Part shown: positions 29,415-41,677 of the stretch, one piece after another | Layout of the letters: each line of letters starts with the position of its first letter | Position numbering within the stretch: the first letter of the stretch is position 1 | From: Herbaspirillum hiltneri N3 | GTDB lineage: Bacteria; Pseudomonadota; Gammaproteobacteria; Burkholderiales; Burkholderiaceae_D | Assembly: GCF_001267925.1 (NCBI RefSeq) | Contig: NZ_CP011409.1 | Location: 1,240,001-1,304,000, forward strand | Length of the DNA: 64,000 nucleotides | Reading direction: 5' to 3' | Translations under genes and position numbers: made by a program | The notes under the pieces: generated by a model | What the model saw: only the letters and a program-made list of their open reading frames with translations | The model's database searches: none | Told to the model about the DNA's origin: nothing

Positions 29415-30416
29415 ATGAATACTATTGAGGCCAAGAAAGTCCTCGAAACAGCATTGCTATGTGCCCACGAGCCATTATCAATCAACGAACTGAAGAAGCT
29501 TTATGTCTCAGGTGACGATACCGTCAGTGAAATAACCGCGGACATCATCCGGCAAATGCTGGAAGAGCTGCGCGAAGACTGGATCGACAAGGGTGTGGAA
29601 GTGGTCAGCCTGTCGACCGGCTGGCGTTTCCAGAGCCGGGCCGAAATGAAGGTCTACCTGGACCGCCTGAATCCTGAAAAGCCGCCTAAGTACACCCGCG
29701 CCACGCTCGAGACCCTGGCCATCATCGCCTATCGCCAGCCGGTTACCCGCGGCGATATCGAAGAGATTCGCGGCGTGACGGTCAGTACCCAGACCGTCAA
29801 GCTGCTGGAAGATCGCGCCTGGATCGAGGCCATCGGCCATCGTGACGTGCCCGGCCGTCCGGCGCTGTTTGCGACGACCAGGAAATTCCTCGACGACCTG
29901 GGCCTGACTTCACTGGATCAGTTGCCGCCGTTGAAGACCGTGACCAAGGATGGCGTGGTCGATCCGGGCGCGTTGCTGGAATTGCAGGCGCTGGAAGCCG
30001 GCATGCAGGCCGACCTGCTCGCTCAGGGCGAAGCGGAGGCTGCTGCCGCTGCTGCAGGCGAGTCAGCTGAAGCGGTCGCGATTGCCGAAGTCGCCGATGG
30101 CATCGCCGCGGAACTGACGACGGAAGAAGCTGCCGAACCGATTGAGTTTGCCGAAGAGGCCGATGCCGCCGAAGTACCCGAAGCAACCGGGGTGGCGGAA
30201 GAAGCGGTTGCCGAGACTGCCGTGGAAGAAATTCCGGGGGAAGACATCGAGAATGACGTGGATGCCATCGCACCAAGCGTCGCCAATCACGAAGAAGTGC
30301 AGGCTGAAAGCCCTGCTTCTGCTGAAGACATTCACACCAACGACCTCGCCTCCGGCCACGCAAGTGACGCCGCGCCCGGTCTGAATAACCGCGATTCAAA
30401 TAATGAAACCATCTAG
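29415..30416 (+). CDS. scpB: Segregation and condensation protein B, with long acidic tail
   Basis: A 333-residue protein; the ScpB core is residues 1-175: two winged-helix domains with [56 protein letters not shown] and [18 protein letters not shown]. ScpB is the kleisin-associated subunit of the SMC-ScpAB condensin. About 150 further residues are Ala/Glu-rich and acidic ([24 protein letters not shown] sequence), far beyond the usual 180-200 aa. scpA is not in the window; the preceding gene is the GGDEF-EAL protein. It overlaps rluB by 14 bp. Confidence 0.9.
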   Translation: MNTIEAKKVLETALLCAHEPLSINELKKLYVSGDDTVSEITADIIRQMLEELREDWIDKGVEVVSLSTGWRFQSRAEMKVYLDRLNPEKPPKYTRATLETLAIIAYRQPVTRGDIEEIRGVTVSTQTVKLLEDRAWIEAIGHRDVPGRPALFATTRKFLDDLGLTSLDQLPPLKTVTKDGVVDPGALLELQALEAGMQADLLAQGEAEAAAAAAGESAEAVAIAEVADGIAAELTTEEAAEPIEFAEEADAAEVPEATGVAEEAVAETAVEEIPGEDIENDVDAIAPSVANHEEVQAESPASAEDIHTNDLASGHASDAAPGLNNRDSNNETI

Positions 30417-32376
30417 TTCCAATGATGATCAGCAGATAGACCTGCCCGGCGCCGCTGACGCCACTGCTGCCAAGCCGGTCCGCAAGCGCACCAAAAAGGT
30501 CGCGGCGGAAGAAGTCGTCGCCGAAGTTGCCGACGCTGCTCCGGCGGTGAAGCCTGCCAGGGCGCCTGCCAAACCGCGCGCCAAAAAGGTCGCTGCGGAG
30601 GCCCCGGCTGAAACGGCCGCAGCCGCACCGGCCACAGTGGAAGCCGCCGCCGATGCGCCTGCGCCGAAGAAGCGTGCGCCGCGCGTCAAGAAGGTGGTCG
30701 CCGATGCTGATGCCGGTTCGGCCGCTGTCGTCGAGTCTGCTCCTCAGGCTGCAGAAGCGCCCAAGGTTATCGTCACCATTGGCGAAGAAATTACCGCCGC
30801 GCCGGTCCTGCTTGATGCGCCGACCGACAGCGCACGCACCAAGCCTGCACGCCGCGGCGTACGCGGTCCGCGCGCATTGCGCAACAATCGCGCTGCACAG
30901 CGCGCCGCTGAAGCTGGCGAAGGTGAGCAGCACCACGCAGTTGCCGGCGAAGAGCAGGCAATCCCGGCGGATGCCAACGCGCCGGTTCCGGTCGCCGACC
31001 AGGCCATGGCGGAATCGCGCCGCGACGGTCAGGGCCAGGATCGCAATCGCCAGCAAAAAGGCAAGAAACCATTCGCCAAGGGTGGCAAGCCGAAAGCGCC
31101 GCAACTGGGTTTGCGTGCGCATGACGCCGGCGACGACGTGTTTTCGTTCGTCACCTCCGACGCCTACGACAAGGAAGACGGCGCCCGCAGCGGCGCGCGC
31201 GGCACGCATCAGCTGCGCGGCAAGAACGGTCGCCGCGACCTGACTTCGGAAGACGACGCACCCAAGCTGCACAAGGTGCTGGCCGACTCCGGTCTCGGTT
31301 CGCGCCGCGACATGGAGGAGCTGATCGTGGCCGGCCGCGTGTCGGTCAACGGCGAGCCTGCCCACATCGGTCAGCGCATTCTGCCGACCGACCAGGTCCG
31401 TATCAACGGCAAGTTGCTGCAACGCAAAGTCAGCAAGAAGCCGCCGCGCGTGCTGGTGTATCACAAGCCGGCCGGCGAAATCGTCAGCCACAACGACCCG
31501 GAAGGCCGCGCCTCGGTATTCGATCGCCTGCCGAACATGAAGGCAGCCAAATGGCTGGCCGTCGGCCGTCTCGACTTCAACACCGAAGGTTTGCTGTTGT
31601 TTACGACTTCCGGCGACCTGGCCAACCGGCTGATGCACCCGCGTTACAACATCGAGCGCGAATACGCCGTACGCACGCTGGGCGAACTGGAACAAGGCAT
31701 GCGCCAGAAACTGTTGCACGGCGTCGAGCTCGATGACGGCATGGCGCAGTTTTCCAAGATCGCCGACGGCGGCGGCGAAGGCGTCAACAAGTGGTACCGC
31801 GTGACCATCGGCGAAGGCCGCAATCGCGAAGTGCGCCGCATGTTCGAAGCCATCGGCCTGACCGTGTCGCGCCTGATCCGCACCCGCTACGGCGTCATGT
31901 CGCTGCCGCAAGGTCTCAAGCGCGGCCGTTGGGAAGAGCTGGAAGAAAACGCCGTGCGCAGCCTGTTGGCAGTGTGCGGCATGGAAAAGCAAGGCGGCGC
32001 CGATGCGCCCGCTGGCAAGTCCAAAGGCAATGGCAATGGTAATCGTAGCGGCAACGGTGATGCTCAGCCGCGCAGCAACGCCAACGCCAATCCGATGCAG
32101 CCGCGCGGTCCGCGCCGCGATCAGCAACCGTCCTGGCAAGGCCAGGGGCAGGGGGCGCGCCAAGGCCAAGGTCAGGGTTCGCGCCAGGGGCAAGGCCAGG
32201 GCGGACGTCCGCAGGGCAACAAGCCGCGTCAGCCGGATCCGCTGCAGACCGCACTGGGTTTCCCGGACGCCGGCCAGCGTCGCCATAATCGTCCGCAACG
32301 CAACGGCGGCGGCGGTGGCGGCATGTCCGGGCAAGGCATGGGCACGGGCGGCCTGCCGCGTCGCCGGCGCGGATAA
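30403..32376 (+). CDS. rluB: 23S rRNA pseudouridine2605 synthase RluB, with long tails
   Basis: A 657-residue RsuA/RluB-family enzyme. The conserved part starts near residue 287: S4 domain ([30 protein letters not shown]), then catalytic [14 protein letters not shown] (Asp391), [12 protein letters not shown] and [16 protein letters not shown]. The N-terminal 280 residues are low complexity, Ala/Lys/Pro-rich, and partly Glu-rich. The C-terminal 100 residues are Gly/Gln/Arg/Asn-rich with QGQGQG(A/S)RQ repeats ending RRRRG. Such RG-rich tails may bind RNA (inference). The ATG lies within the last codons of scpB, indicating translational coupling. Confidence 0.92.
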   Translation: MKPSSSNDDQQIDLPGAADATAAKPVRKRTKKVAAEEVVAEVADAAPAVKPARAPAKPRAKKVAAEAPAETAAAAPATVEAAADAPAPKKRAPRVKKVVADADAGSAAVVESAPQAAEAPKVIVTIGEEITAAPVLLDAPTDSARTKPARRGVRGPRALRNNRAAQRAAEAGEGEQHHAVAGEEQAIPADANAPVPVADQAMAESRRDGQGQDRNRQQKGKKPFAKGGKPKAPQLGLRAHDAGDDVFSFVTSDAYDKEDGARSGARGTHQLRGKNGRRDLTSEDDAPKLHKVLADSGLGSRRDMEELIVAGRVSVNGEPAHIGQRILPTDQVRINGKLLQRKVSKKPPRVLVYHKPAGEIVSHNDPEGRASVFDRLPNMKAAKWLAVGRLDFNTEGLLLFTTSGDLANRLMHPRYNIEREYAVRTLGELEQGMRQKLLHGVELDDGMAQFSKIADGGGEGVNKWYRVTIGEGRNREVRRMFEAIGLTVSRLIRTRYGVMSLPQGLKRGRWEELEENAVRSLLAVCGMEKQGGADAPAGKSKGNGNGNRSGNGDAQPRSNANANPMQPRGPRRDQQPSWQGQGQGARQGQGQGSRQGQGQGGRPQGNKPRQPDPLQTALGFPDAGQRRHNRPQRNGGGGGGMSGQGMGTGGLPRRRRG

Positions 32377-32425
32377 GTCTTTGATTGCTCGGGAATTTCT
32401 TTTTGGAAATATCGGGCTGTCTGCA

Positions 32426-32458
32426 GTATGTCCGGCAATCTTGAATTGCCGGACATAC
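32426..32458 (+). terminator. 14-bp perfect inverted repeat downstream of rluB
   Basis: GTATGTCCGGCAAT (32426-32439) and its exact complement ATTGCCGGACATAC (32445-32458) are separated by a 5-nt loop. It lies 50 bp after rluB. There is no T-run. Its right arm contains the -35 hexamer of the next promoter. Confidence 0.75.
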
Positions 32459-32474
32459 CGTAATCGGTTATAAT
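32446..32474 (+). promoter_or_regulatory. Sigma70 promoter of the rimP-nusA-infB operon
   Basis: TTGCCG (32446-32451), a 17-bp spacer and a perfect TATAAT (32469-32474). The transcript would have a leader of about 160 nt before rimP. Confidence 0.7.
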
Positions 32475-32548
32475 GCGCAAGTTAACGGGGTGTCTTCACG
32501 GCGAAATGCATGGTGAAGCGGCCTGTAGTTGAATAAACGATAAGAACG

Positions 32549-32573
32549 ATGGGCAGATGCCCATTTTTTTTTT
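32549..32573 (+). terminator. Terminator-like hairpin in the rimP leader (possible attenuator)
   Basis: ATGGGCA-GA-TGCCCAT followed by ten T. It lies after the operon promoter and 69 bp before rimP, so it should prematurely end part of the transcripts. rimP operons in other Proteobacteria are known to carry leader control; whether this hairpin is regulated is inference. Confidence 0.7.
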
Positions 32574-32641
32574 GCTGAACAAATTGACGTGTCTGCGCGG
32601 GTTGAATGAAATGCGCAGAAACGAAGTACGGAGAGATTTCC

Positions 32642-34689
<2,048 letters not shown>

Positions 34690-34736
34690 GCGTCCAGGAC
34701 CACATCATCGCCGAGCCACATAGAAAAGAGGACTGA

Positions 34737-37604
34737 ATGGCAAGTAACAACGTAGCCCAATTTGCCACCGAGCTGAAAATGCCGGCGGATTTGCTACTGA
34801 CCCAGCTGCGATCTGCGGGAGTTGAAAAAAGCTCCGAGTCCGATCCTTTGTCAAAAGAAGACAAGGACCGTTTGCTGGAGCATCTGCGTCGCGTGCGCGG
34901 AGCAGCTCCGGAAGGCGAGAAGAAAAAAATTACGCTGACCCGCAAGGAAACGACCGAAATCAAACAGGCCGATTCCACGGGCAAGTCGCGCACCATCCAG
35001 GTGGAAGTGCGCAAGAAGCGCACTTTCATCAAGCGCGACGAACCGACTGCGGACGAAACCGGCAAACCGGCGACAGCCGCAATCGAGCCGGCCGAAGCCG
35101 AACCGAGCGCCGAAGAAACACGTCATCAGGAAGAGCTGATCGCGCGTCAGGAAGCTGAACTGCGCGAGAAGCAGGAGCGTCTGGCGCAACTCGAAGCCGA
35201 GCGCGCTGCAGAAGCCAAGGCGGCTGAACTGGAAGCAAAGAAGGCTGAGCAGGAAGCCAAGCAAGCAGCTGAAGAAGAAGCGCGTCAGGCAGCTGCGGAA
35301 ACTGCCGACAAGGCCAAGCCGAGCGCCGGCGCCGCTACTGCTCCTGTAGCGAAATCGGCAGAAGATGCTGCCGCTGAAGAGAAGAAGCGCGCTGCCGCCG
35401 AAGAAGCCAAGAAAAAGGTTGCCCAGGTCGCCAAGGAAGCCTCCGAGCGTGCGGCTGCCGCCGATCGCGCCCGCAAGGTCGTGGAAGACGAAGTCGCCCA
35501 GATCAAGGCCATGATGAATGCGCCGCGTCGCGTGATAAAGGCTCCCGAGCCTGCGCCCGCGGCTGCCACCAAGACTTCCGAAGGTACGCTGCACAAGCCT
35601 GCCGACAAGAAGCCGGGTGAAAAGAAAGACGACAAGAAGGCGCCGGTCGCGGTCGACAAGAAGTCGATCAAGTCGGCCAACGTATCGTCGACATGGCAGG
35701 ACGACGCCAAGAAGCGCGGCACCGGCATGAAGACGCGCGGCAACACCGGCACCGGTGGCCGCGACGGCTGGCGTGCAGGTCCGAAGGGCCGTCGCAATTC
35801 GCATCACGACGACCACGAAAGCAATTTCCAGGCGCCGACCGAAGCGATCGTCAAGGATGTTCACGTCCCTGAAACGATCACCGTCGCCGAGATCGCACAC
35901 AAGATGTCCGTCAAGGCTTCCGAAGTCATCAAGCATCTGATGAAGCTGGGCCAGATGGTCACCATCAACCAGGTGCTGGACCAGGAAACCGCCATGATCG
36001 TGGTGGAAGAAATGGGCCACCGCGCACATGCAGCCAAGCTGGATGATCCGGAAGCATTGCTGGAAGAAGGCGTCGAGCATCCTGATGCGGAACTGGTGGC
36101 GCGTGCGCCGGTGGTTACCGTCATGGGCCACGTCGACCACGGCAAGACATCGCTGCTGGATTACATCCGGCGCGCGAAGGTTGCATCCGGCGAAGCCGGC
36201 GGCATTACCCAGCACATCGGCGCATACCACGTGGAAACACCGCGCGGCATGATCACCTTCCTCGACACCCCGGGCCACGAAGCGTTTACCGCAATGCGTG
36301 CCCGTGGCGCCAAGGCAACCGACATCGTCATTCTGGTGGTGGCTGCCGACGACGGCGTGATGCCGCAAACGAAGGAAGCGATCGCTCACGCGAAGGCCGG
36401 CGGCGTGCCGCTGGTCGTGGCGATCAACAAGATCGACAAGCAGGGCGCCAATCTGGACCGCGTCAAGCAGGAACTGATTGCCGAAGGCGTCGTGCCGGAA
36501 GAATACGGCGGCGAAGCGCCATTCATCTCCGTGTCTGCGAAGACCGGCGAAGGCATCGACTCGCTGCTGGAAAACGTGCTGCTGCAAGCCGAAGTGCTGG
36601 AATTGAAAGCCGCCATCGACGTCCCGGCCAAGGGCCTGGTCATCGAAGCCAAGCTCGACAAGGGCCGCGGTCCTGTCGCCACGATCCTGGTGCAGTCCGG
36701 TACCCTGAAGCGCGGCGACGTCGTGCTGGCGGGTTCGGCTTATGGCCGCGTCCGCGCGATGCTGGACGAAAGCGGCAAGAGCATCACTGAAGCCGGTCCG
36801 TCGATTCCTGTCGAAATTCAGGGCTTGACCGAAGTGCCGAGCGCCGGTGAAGAAGTGCTGGTCATGTCCGACGAACGCAAGGCGCGTGAAATCGGTCTGT
36901 TCCGCCAAGGCAAGTTCCGCGACGTCAAGCTGGCCAAGCAACAGGCCGCGAAGCTGGAAAACATGTTCGACCAGATGGCCGAAGGCGAGGTCAAGAACCT
37001 GCCGATGATCATCAAGACCGACGTGCAAGGTTCGCAAGAAGCGCTGGTGCAATCGCTGCAAAAACTGTCCACCGCCGAAGTGCGTGTGCAGGTGGTGCAT
37101 GCAGCGGTCGGCGGCATTTCCGAAAACGACGTCAACCTCGCGGTGGCATCGAAGGCGGTCATCATCGGCTTCAACACCCGTGCCGACGCTTCGGCCCGCA
37201 AGCTGGCCGAAGCCAATGGCGTGGACATCCGCTACTACAACATCATTTACGATGCCGTGGATGAAGTGAAGGCGGCGATGTCGGGCATGCTGGCGCCGGA
37301 GAAGCGCGAACAGGCCCTAGGTCTGGTCGAGATTCGCCAGGTGTTCGTGGTCAGCAAGGTCGGTTCGATCGCCGGCTGCTACGTGCTCGAAGGCCTGGTC
37401 AAGCGTGGTTCGCAAGTCCGTCTGCTGCGCAACAACGTGGTGCTCTGGACCGGCGAGCTGGATTCGCTCAAGCGCTTCAAGGACGACGTGAAGGAAGTCA
37501 AATCGGGCTTCGAGTGCGGTCTGTCGTTGAAGAACTACAACGATATCCAGGAAGGCGATCAGCTGGAAATCTTCGAAGTGCAGGAAGTCGCGCGCACTTT
37601 GTAA
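34737..37604 (+). CDS. infB: Translation initiation factor IF-2
   Basis: A 955-residue GTPase that delivers fMet-tRNA to the 30S subunit. Residues 1-60 form an IF2_N domain. Residues about 100-380 are a long charged coiled/low-complexity stretch ([20 protein letters not shown]), and a second IF2_N-like segment lies near 380-430. The G domain has G1 GHVDHGKT (464-471), G3 DTPGHE and G4 NKID. EF-Tu-like domain 2 and the C-terminal C1/C2 domains follow ([24 protein letters not shown]). An ATG inside the gene could produce a shorter IF-2 form as in E. coli, but I cannot choose one. Confidence 0.98.
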   Translation: MASNNVAQFATELKMPADLLLTQLRSAGVEKSSESDPLSKEDKDRLLEHLRRVRGAAPEGEKKKITLTRKETTEIKQADSTGKSRTIQVEVRKKRTFIKRDEPTADETGKPATAAIEPAEAEPSAEETRHQEELIARQEAELREKQERLAQLEAERAAEAKAAELEAKKAEQEAKQAAEEEARQAAAETADKAKPSAGAATAPVAKSAEDAAAEEKKRAAAEEAKKKVAQVAKEASERAAAADRARKVVEDEVAQIKAMMNAPRRVIKAPEPAPAAATKTSEGTLHKPADKKPGEKKDDKKAPVAVDKKSIKSANVSSTWQDDAKKRGTGMKTRGNTGTGGRDGWRAGPKGRRNSHHDDHESNFQAPTEAIVKDVHVPETITVAEIAHKMSVKASEVIKHLMKLGQMVTINQVLDQETAMIVVEEMGHRAHAAKLDDPEALLEEGVEHPDAELVARAPVVTVMGHVDHGKTSLLDYIRRAKVASGEAGGITQHIGAYHVETPRGMITFLDTPGHEAFTAMRARGAKATDIVILVVAADDGVMPQTKEAIAHAKAGGVPLVVAINKIDKQGANLDRVKQELIAEGVVPEEYGGEAPFISVSAKTGEGIDSLLENVLLQAEVLELKAAIDVPAKGLVIEAKLDKGRGPVATILVQSGTLKRGDVVLAGSAYGRVRAMLDESGKSITEAGPSIPVEIQGLTEVPSAGEEVLVMSDERKAREIGLFRQGKFRDVKLAKQQAAKLENMFDQMAEGEVKNLPMIIKTDVQGSQEALVQSLQKLSTAEVRVQVVHAAVGGISENDVNLAVASKAVIIGFNTRADASARKLAEANGVDIRYYNIIYDAVDEVKAAMSGMLAPEKREQALGLVEIRQVFVVSKVGSIAGCYVLEGLVKRGSQVRLLRNNVVLWTGELDSLKRFKDDVKEVKSGFECGLSLKNYNDIQEGDQLEIFEVQEVARTL

Positions 37605-37623
37605 TTTTCTCCGTCGTCACGAG

Positions 37624-37658
37624 GGCGGGTGTCTGCGCAGCAAACACCCGCCTTGTTT
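37624..37658 (+). terminator. Terminator-like hairpin between infB and rbfA
   Basis: GGCGGGTGT (37624-37632) and ACACCCGCC (37644-37652) form a perfect 9-bp stem, with an inner CTGCGCAG and a TTGTTT tail. It sits inside the operon, so it may reduce rbfA-truB expression relative to infB or mark a processing site. Confidence 0.65.
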
Positions 37659-37727
37659 CATTCAACAGCATCACAGAATTTTTATGCCGTCCCGCTTTGG
37701 CGTGTCGGCCGAGGTCAGTAACCCAGC

Positions 37728-38117
37728 ATGGCAAAACACAGCAAATCCATTCCCGGGCGCGGTTTGCGCGTCGCCGACCAGATCCAGCGCGATCTGTCGG
37801 AAATCATCGCATTCGAGTTGAAAGACCCGCGTGTGGGAATGATCACGATCACGGAAGTGCAAGTGACGCCGGACTATGCGCATGCCAAGGTTTTCTTTAC
37901 GACCCTGAAGGACGACAAGCAGGCGATCCAGGACACGGTGACCGGCCTTTCGAAGGCTTCCGGTTTCTTGCGTGGACAATTGGGCCGCCGTCTGACGATT
38001 CACACCTTGCCCGATTTGCATTTCGTGCATGACAACTCGACGGCGCGCGGCATCGAAATGTCGCGCCTGATCGACGAGGCCAATGCGACCCGTGCCAAGG
38101 ATGCCGACGAGAGCTGA
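37728..38117 (+). CDS. rbfA: 30S ribosome-binding factor RbfA
   Basis: A 129-residue KH-fold assembly factor for 16S rRNA maturation. It has [45 protein letters not shown], then [25 protein letters not shown] and a C-terminal helix with IDEANA. Length and order in the operon are standard. 123 bp after infB, with a hairpin between; the ribosome site is weak. Confidence 0.96.
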   Translation: MAKHSKSIPGRGLRVADQIQRDLSEIIAFELKDPRVGMITITEVQVTPDYAHAKVFFTTLKDDKQAIQDTVTGLSKASGFLRGQLGRRLTIHTLPDLHFVHDNSTARGIEMSRLIDEANATRAKDADES

Positions 38118-38213
38118 GCGCGCTGCGGCGTCTGCGCCGCGTCAAACTTGCCAGTAATCGTCGCCGCATCGTTTCAAGCTGCATCGACTCAAGAATTCCC
38201 GGACTGAACAATC

Positions 38214-39167
38214 ATGGCGCACTCATCGCCCCAACCATCCCGGCCGCCACGAGCGCCGCGCGTGCCTGTGCATGGCGTGCTGCTGCTGGACAAGCCGGTG
38301 GGCTGGTCCAGCAACGATGCGCTGATCAAGGCCAAGCGCCTGCTCAACGCCCTGAAAGCGGGGCATACCGGCACGCTCGACCCGTTCGCGACCGGTTTGC
38401 TGCCGCTCTGTTTTGGCGAGGCAACCAAGTTTTCGCAAGATTTGCTGGAAGCCGACAAGACTTATGAAGCCGTGGTCCACTTCGGCATCGTCACCAACAC
38501 CGGCGACACCGAAGGCGAAGTACTGAGCACCAAGGCAGTCGACGTCACGCCGGAGCAGATCGAAGCCGTGCTGGAAAAATTCCGCGGTCCGATCGCCCAG
38601 GTGCCGCCCATGCATTCCGCGCTCAAGCGCGACGGCAAGCCGCTGTACGAATATGCGCGCGCCGGCATCATGCTGGAGCGCGAGGCGCGCCAGGTGACGA
38701 TCCATCAGCTGGAACTGCTGTCGTACGAGGCGCCGTTCCTGCGCATTCGCGTGTTGTGCAGCAAGGGCACTTACATCCGCGTGCTCGGCGAAGATATCGG
38801 CGCCGCGCTCGGTTGCGGCGCGCATTTGAATCAGTTGCGCCGCACCGGCGTCGGCGCATTGACGCTGGACGGCAGCGTCACGCTTGATGAGTTCATCGCG
38901 CTGGAAGACGGCCAACGCACGCAGGCATTGTTGCCGGTGGATGGTTTGCTGACGACGTTTCCGGCGGTGATGCTCACGGATGTGCTGACGCAGCGCTTCC
39001 TTCACGGGCAGCGCCTGGCGCTCGGCAAGGAAGGTGTCGCATTGCCCGCAGAGTCAGGCCGGGCAAGGGTTTATCAGGAAAGCAGCGGGCGCCTTCTGGG
39101 CACCGGACTGATGCAGGAATTCGGCATACTGGCGCCGGAACGGCTGATTTCGACATTGTCGGAGTAG
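38214..39167 (+). CDS. truB: tRNA pseudouridine55 synthase TruB
   Basis: A 317-residue enzyme making pseudouridine 55 in the T loop of tRNAs. HGVLLLDKPVGWSSNDAL, catalytic AGHTGTLDPFATGLLPLCFGEATKF (Asp in GTLDP), YEAVVHFGIVTNTGDTEGE, VPPMHSALKRDGKPLYEYAR and the GTYIR.LGEDIG motif are all present, with a PUA-like C terminus. A Pro/Arg-rich N-terminal extension of about 15 residues precedes the core. Last gene of the rimP operon. Confidence 0.96.
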   Translation: MAHSSPQPSRPPRAPRVPVHGVLLLDKPVGWSSNDALIKAKRLLNALKAGHTGTLDPFATGLLPLCFGEATKFSQDLLEADKTYEAVVHFGIVTNTGDTEGEVLSTKAVDVTPEQIEAVLEKFRGPIAQVPPMHSALKRDGKPLYEYARAGIMLEREARQVTIHQLELLSYEAPFLRIRVLCSKGTYIRVLGEDIGAALGCGAHLNQLRRTGVGALTLDGSVTLDEFIALEDGQRTQALLPVDGLLTTFPAVMLTDVLTQRFLHGQRLALGKEGVALPAESGRARVYQESSGRLLGTGLMQEFGILAPERLISTLSE

Positions 39168-39253
39168 CGCAATTTTTGCTGTTGCCAGCCTTTGTATTGT
39201 GTACAGCAACTCTTTGAAATTATTAGGCTTTTTAAAGTTCGTGCGTCGCAACA

Positions 39254-39262
39254 TGCTATAAT
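39254..39262 (+). promoter_or_regulatory. Extended -10 promoter of typA
   Basis: TGC directly before a perfect TATAAT (39257-39262) gives an extended -10 element. No TTGACA-like hexamer is at the right distance, consistent with extended -10 promoters. It is 41 bp before the typA start. Confidence 0.6.
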
Positions 39263-39302
39263 GCGCGCCTCCCAGGATTCGGCAGACCAACTCAATTCAA
39301 TC

Positions 39303-41138
39303 ATGTCAAACAATAAACGCGCTATTCGTAACATCGCCATCATCGCCCACGTTGACCATGGCAAAACCACCCTCGTCGACCAGTTGCTGCGTCAGTCGGG
39401 CACCTTCCGCGACAACCAGCAGGTTGACGCCCGCGTGATGGACTCGAACGACATCGAAAAAGAACGCGGCATCACGATTCTGTCGAAGAACTGCGCCGTT
39501 GAGTACAAGGGCACGCACATCAACATCGTCGACACCCCGGGCCACGCCGACTTCGGCGGCGAAGTGGAACGCGTGCTGTCGATGGTCGACAGCGTGCTGT
39601 TGCTGGTCGATGCGCAAGAAGGTCCGATGCCGCAAACGCGTTTCGTGACACGTAAAGCACTGGCGCTGGGCCTGAAGCCTATCGTCGTGGTCAACAAGAT
39701 CGACCGCGAAAACGCCGATCCGCAAAAGGCCGTCAACGCCACTTTCGAACTGTTCGACAAGCTCGGCGCAACCGACGAGCAACTGGATTTCCCTATCGTC
39801 TATGCATCCGGTTTCAAGGGTTATGCCGGTCTGGAAGACACCGTCCGCGAAGGCAACATGGAGCCGCTGTTCGACGCGATCCTGGAGCACGTTCCTGCGC
39901 GTGAAGATGACCCGGACGGTCCGCTGCAACTGCAAATCACTTCGCTGGAATACTCGTCCTACGTTGGCAAGATCGGCGTTGGCCGTATCCTGCGCGGTCG
40001 CGTGCGCGGCCTGCAAGACGTGGTCTGGATGAACGGTCCCGATGACAAGCCAACCAAGGCGCGCATCAACCAGGTGCTGACTTTCCGCGGCCTGGAGCGT
40101 GTGCAGGTTGAAGAAGCGCTGGCCGGCGACATCGTCCTGATCAACGGTATCGAAGAAATCAGCATCGGCTCCACCATCTGTGCTCCGGACACCCCGGAAG
40201 GCCTGCCGATGTTGAAGATCGACGAACCGACGCTGACCATGAACTTCATGGTCAACAGCTCGCCGCTGGCCGGCCGCGAAGGCAAGTTCGTGACTACGCG
40301 TCAGATCCGCGACCGTCTGGACCGCGAACTGAAATCCAACATGGCGCTGCGCGTCGTGCAGGCTGAAAACGACGATTCGACCTACGAAGTGTCGGGTCGC
40401 GGCGAATTGCATCTGACCATCCTGATCGAAAACATGCGTCGCGAAGGCTACGAGCTGGCCGTATCGCGTCCACGCGTGGTGTTCAAGATGGTTGACGGCG
40501 TGCGCCACGAGCCGTATGAAAACCTGACTGTCGACGTCGAAGAAACCAGCCAGGGCGGCGTGATGGAAGAACTCGGTCGCCGTCGCGGCGATCTGCAAAA
40601 CATGGAACCGGACGGCAAGGGCCGCGTCCGCCTGGAATACCGTATTCCTGCGCGTGGCCTGATCGGCTTCCAGGGCGAATTCATGACGCTGACACGCGGC
40701 ACCGGCCTGATGAGCCACGTGTTCGACGAATACGCACCGGTGGACAACAGCAAGGGTGAACTCGGCGGCCGTCGCAACGGCGTGCTGATTTCCCAGGATG
40801 ACGGCGCTGCCGTTGCCTACGCGATCTGGAAACTGCAAGACCGCGGCCGCATGTTCGTCAGCCACAACGATCCGGTCTACGAAGGCATGATCATCGGTAT
40901 CCACTCGCGCGACAACGATCTGGTCGTCAATCCGATCAAGGGCAAGCAGCTGACCAACGTGCGTTCGTCCGGTACCGACGAAGCAGTGCGCCTGGTCCCG
41001 CCGATCGAAATGTCGCTGGAATACGCGGTTGAATTCATCGACGACGACGAACTGGTCGAAGTCACGCCGAAAAGCATTCGTCTGCGCAAGCGTTTCCTGA
41101 AGGAACATGAGCGCAAGAAGGCATCGCGCGAAGCGTAA
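39303..41138 (+). CDS. typA: Ribosome-binding GTPase TypA/BipA
   Basis: A 611-residue translational GTPase related to EF-G, involved in 50S assembly at low temperature and stress. G1 [15 protein letters not shown] (from residue 15), switch [10 protein letters not shown]3 [15 protein letters not shown]4 [12 protein letters not shown]; then EF-G-like domains II, III and V, and the BipA-specific C-terminal domain ([42 protein letters not shown]). ATG 39303 gives the family N terminus. The 539-bp gap that follows holds hairpins and a candidate sRNA, described separately. Confidence 0.97.
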   Translation: MSNNKRAIRNIAIIAHVDHGKTTLVDQLLRQSGTFRDNQQVDARVMDSNDIEKERGITILSKNCAVEYKGTHINIVDTPGHADFGGEVERVLSMVDSVLLLVDAQEGPMPQTRFVTRKALALGLKPIVVVNKIDRENADPQKAVNATFELFDKLGATDEQLDFPIVYASGFKGYAGLEDTVREGNMEPLFDAILEHVPAREDDPDGPLQLQITSLEYSSYVGKIGVGRILRGRVRGLQDVVWMNGPDDKPTKARINQVLTFRGLERVQVEEALAGDIVLINGIEEISIGSTICAPDTPEGLPMLKIDEPTLTMNFMVNSSPLAGREGKFVTTRQIRDRLDRELKSNMALRVVQAENDDSTYEVSGRGELHLTILIENMRREGYELAVSRPRVVFKMVDGVRHEPYENLTVDVEETSQGGVMEELGRRRGDLQNMEPDGKGRVRLEYRIPARGLIGFQGEFMTLTRGTGLMSHVFDEYAPVDNSKGELGGRRNGVLISQDDGAAVAYAIWKLQDRGRMFVSHNDPVYEGMIIGIHSRDNDLVVNPIKGKQLTNVRSSGTDEAVRLVPPIEMSLEYAVEFIDDDELVEVTPKSIRLRKRFLKEHERKKASREA

Positions 41139-41184
41139 TTGCTGTTGTAGCGAGGAAATGGCTGGAGCGGCAGGGCAGTACGCG

Positions 41185-41222
41185 GTGCTGATATTGTTTT
41201 GGTGAATACCTGATATCAGCAC
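41185..41222 (+). repeat. 10-bp perfect inverted repeat after typA
   Basis: GTGCTGATAT (41185-41194) and ATATCAGCAC (41213-41222) are separated by 18 bp, 46 bp after typA. No T-run. It may be a 3' stem of the typA transcript or a protein-binding site for the downstream promoter candidate. Confidence 0.7.
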
Positions 41223-41259
41223 AATAAAGCGGACGACTATGATGCGGTGCGATATAGTT

Positions 41260-41334
41260 ACACCTGTCTCCTCCAATTTCCTCCTAAAGAATTGGATTTA
41301 AGCCCGCAACCGAAAGGTCTGCGGGTTTTTTTTT
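41260..41334 (+). ncRNA. Candidate small RNA with anti-Shine-Dalgarno loop
   Basis: TATAGT at 41253-41258 could be a -10 element (no clear -35). From about 41265 the sequence folds as a stem CCAATT (41273-41278) / AATTGG (41290-41295) with an 11-nt loop TCCTCCTAAAG. It continues into a terminator: CCCGCAACC-GAAA-GGT(C)TGCGGG (41303-41325) capped by a GNRA tetraloop and followed by nine T. A second CTCC lies just 5' of the first stem. The design (short RNA, exposed C/U-rich loop, strong terminator) is that of sRNAs that pair with ribosome-binding sites. Transcription is not shown; it could also be a typA 3' element. Confidence 0.5.
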
Positions 41335-41552
41335 ACCCGAATTCTATTTCCCTGTTTTGCCGCCGGACAGCGTGTGGGCGCGGGAACGAGGGAAAAGGCG
41401 TTGCAAAATTGGAACGTTCGCGCCTGTTTTCTGAGGCTGGAAAACAGATAAGCACTTAAATTGTGCATTGCGAAATGACGAATGCTGGTTTGTGGTGCAG
41501 AATCACCCCCGCAGTATAAAAATCCTATCTCAAGAGGATAGAGGGGACACCA

Positions 41553-41587
41553 GCCCGCAACGTGCAAACGTTGCGGGCTTTCTATTT
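41553..41587 (+). terminator. Strong terminator upstream of dusA, possibly of a second RNA
   Basis: GCCCGCAACG-TGCAAA-CGTTGCGGGC: a 10-bp perfect stem, then TTTCTATTT. Upstream in the same interval are an 8-bp hairpin CTGTTTTC/GAAAACAG (about 41424-41447), TATAAA at 41515-41520 and a small hairpin CTATC/GATAG (41525-41541). It closes something that starts between 41335 and 41520 and lies 91 bp before dusA. Confidence 0.65.
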
Positions 41588-41677
41588 GTGGCGCGTATTC
41601 CGGCCACATTGCTTATAGTGCAGCAGGCCAGCCGTAAATGCGTCGCAGGCCCGCGTTGCTTATTTTTGATAGATACC

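Noticed and set aside
32606..32641. ATG 32606 as the rimP start.
   Set aside because: It has no ribosome site and adds 12 residues not typical of RimP; TTG 32642 has GGAG at good spacing.
41468..41677. N-terminal extension of dusA, or an integrated element at the dusA 5' end.
   Set aside because: The extension runs through a strong terminator and has no conserved residues. No integrase or attachment repeat is seen.
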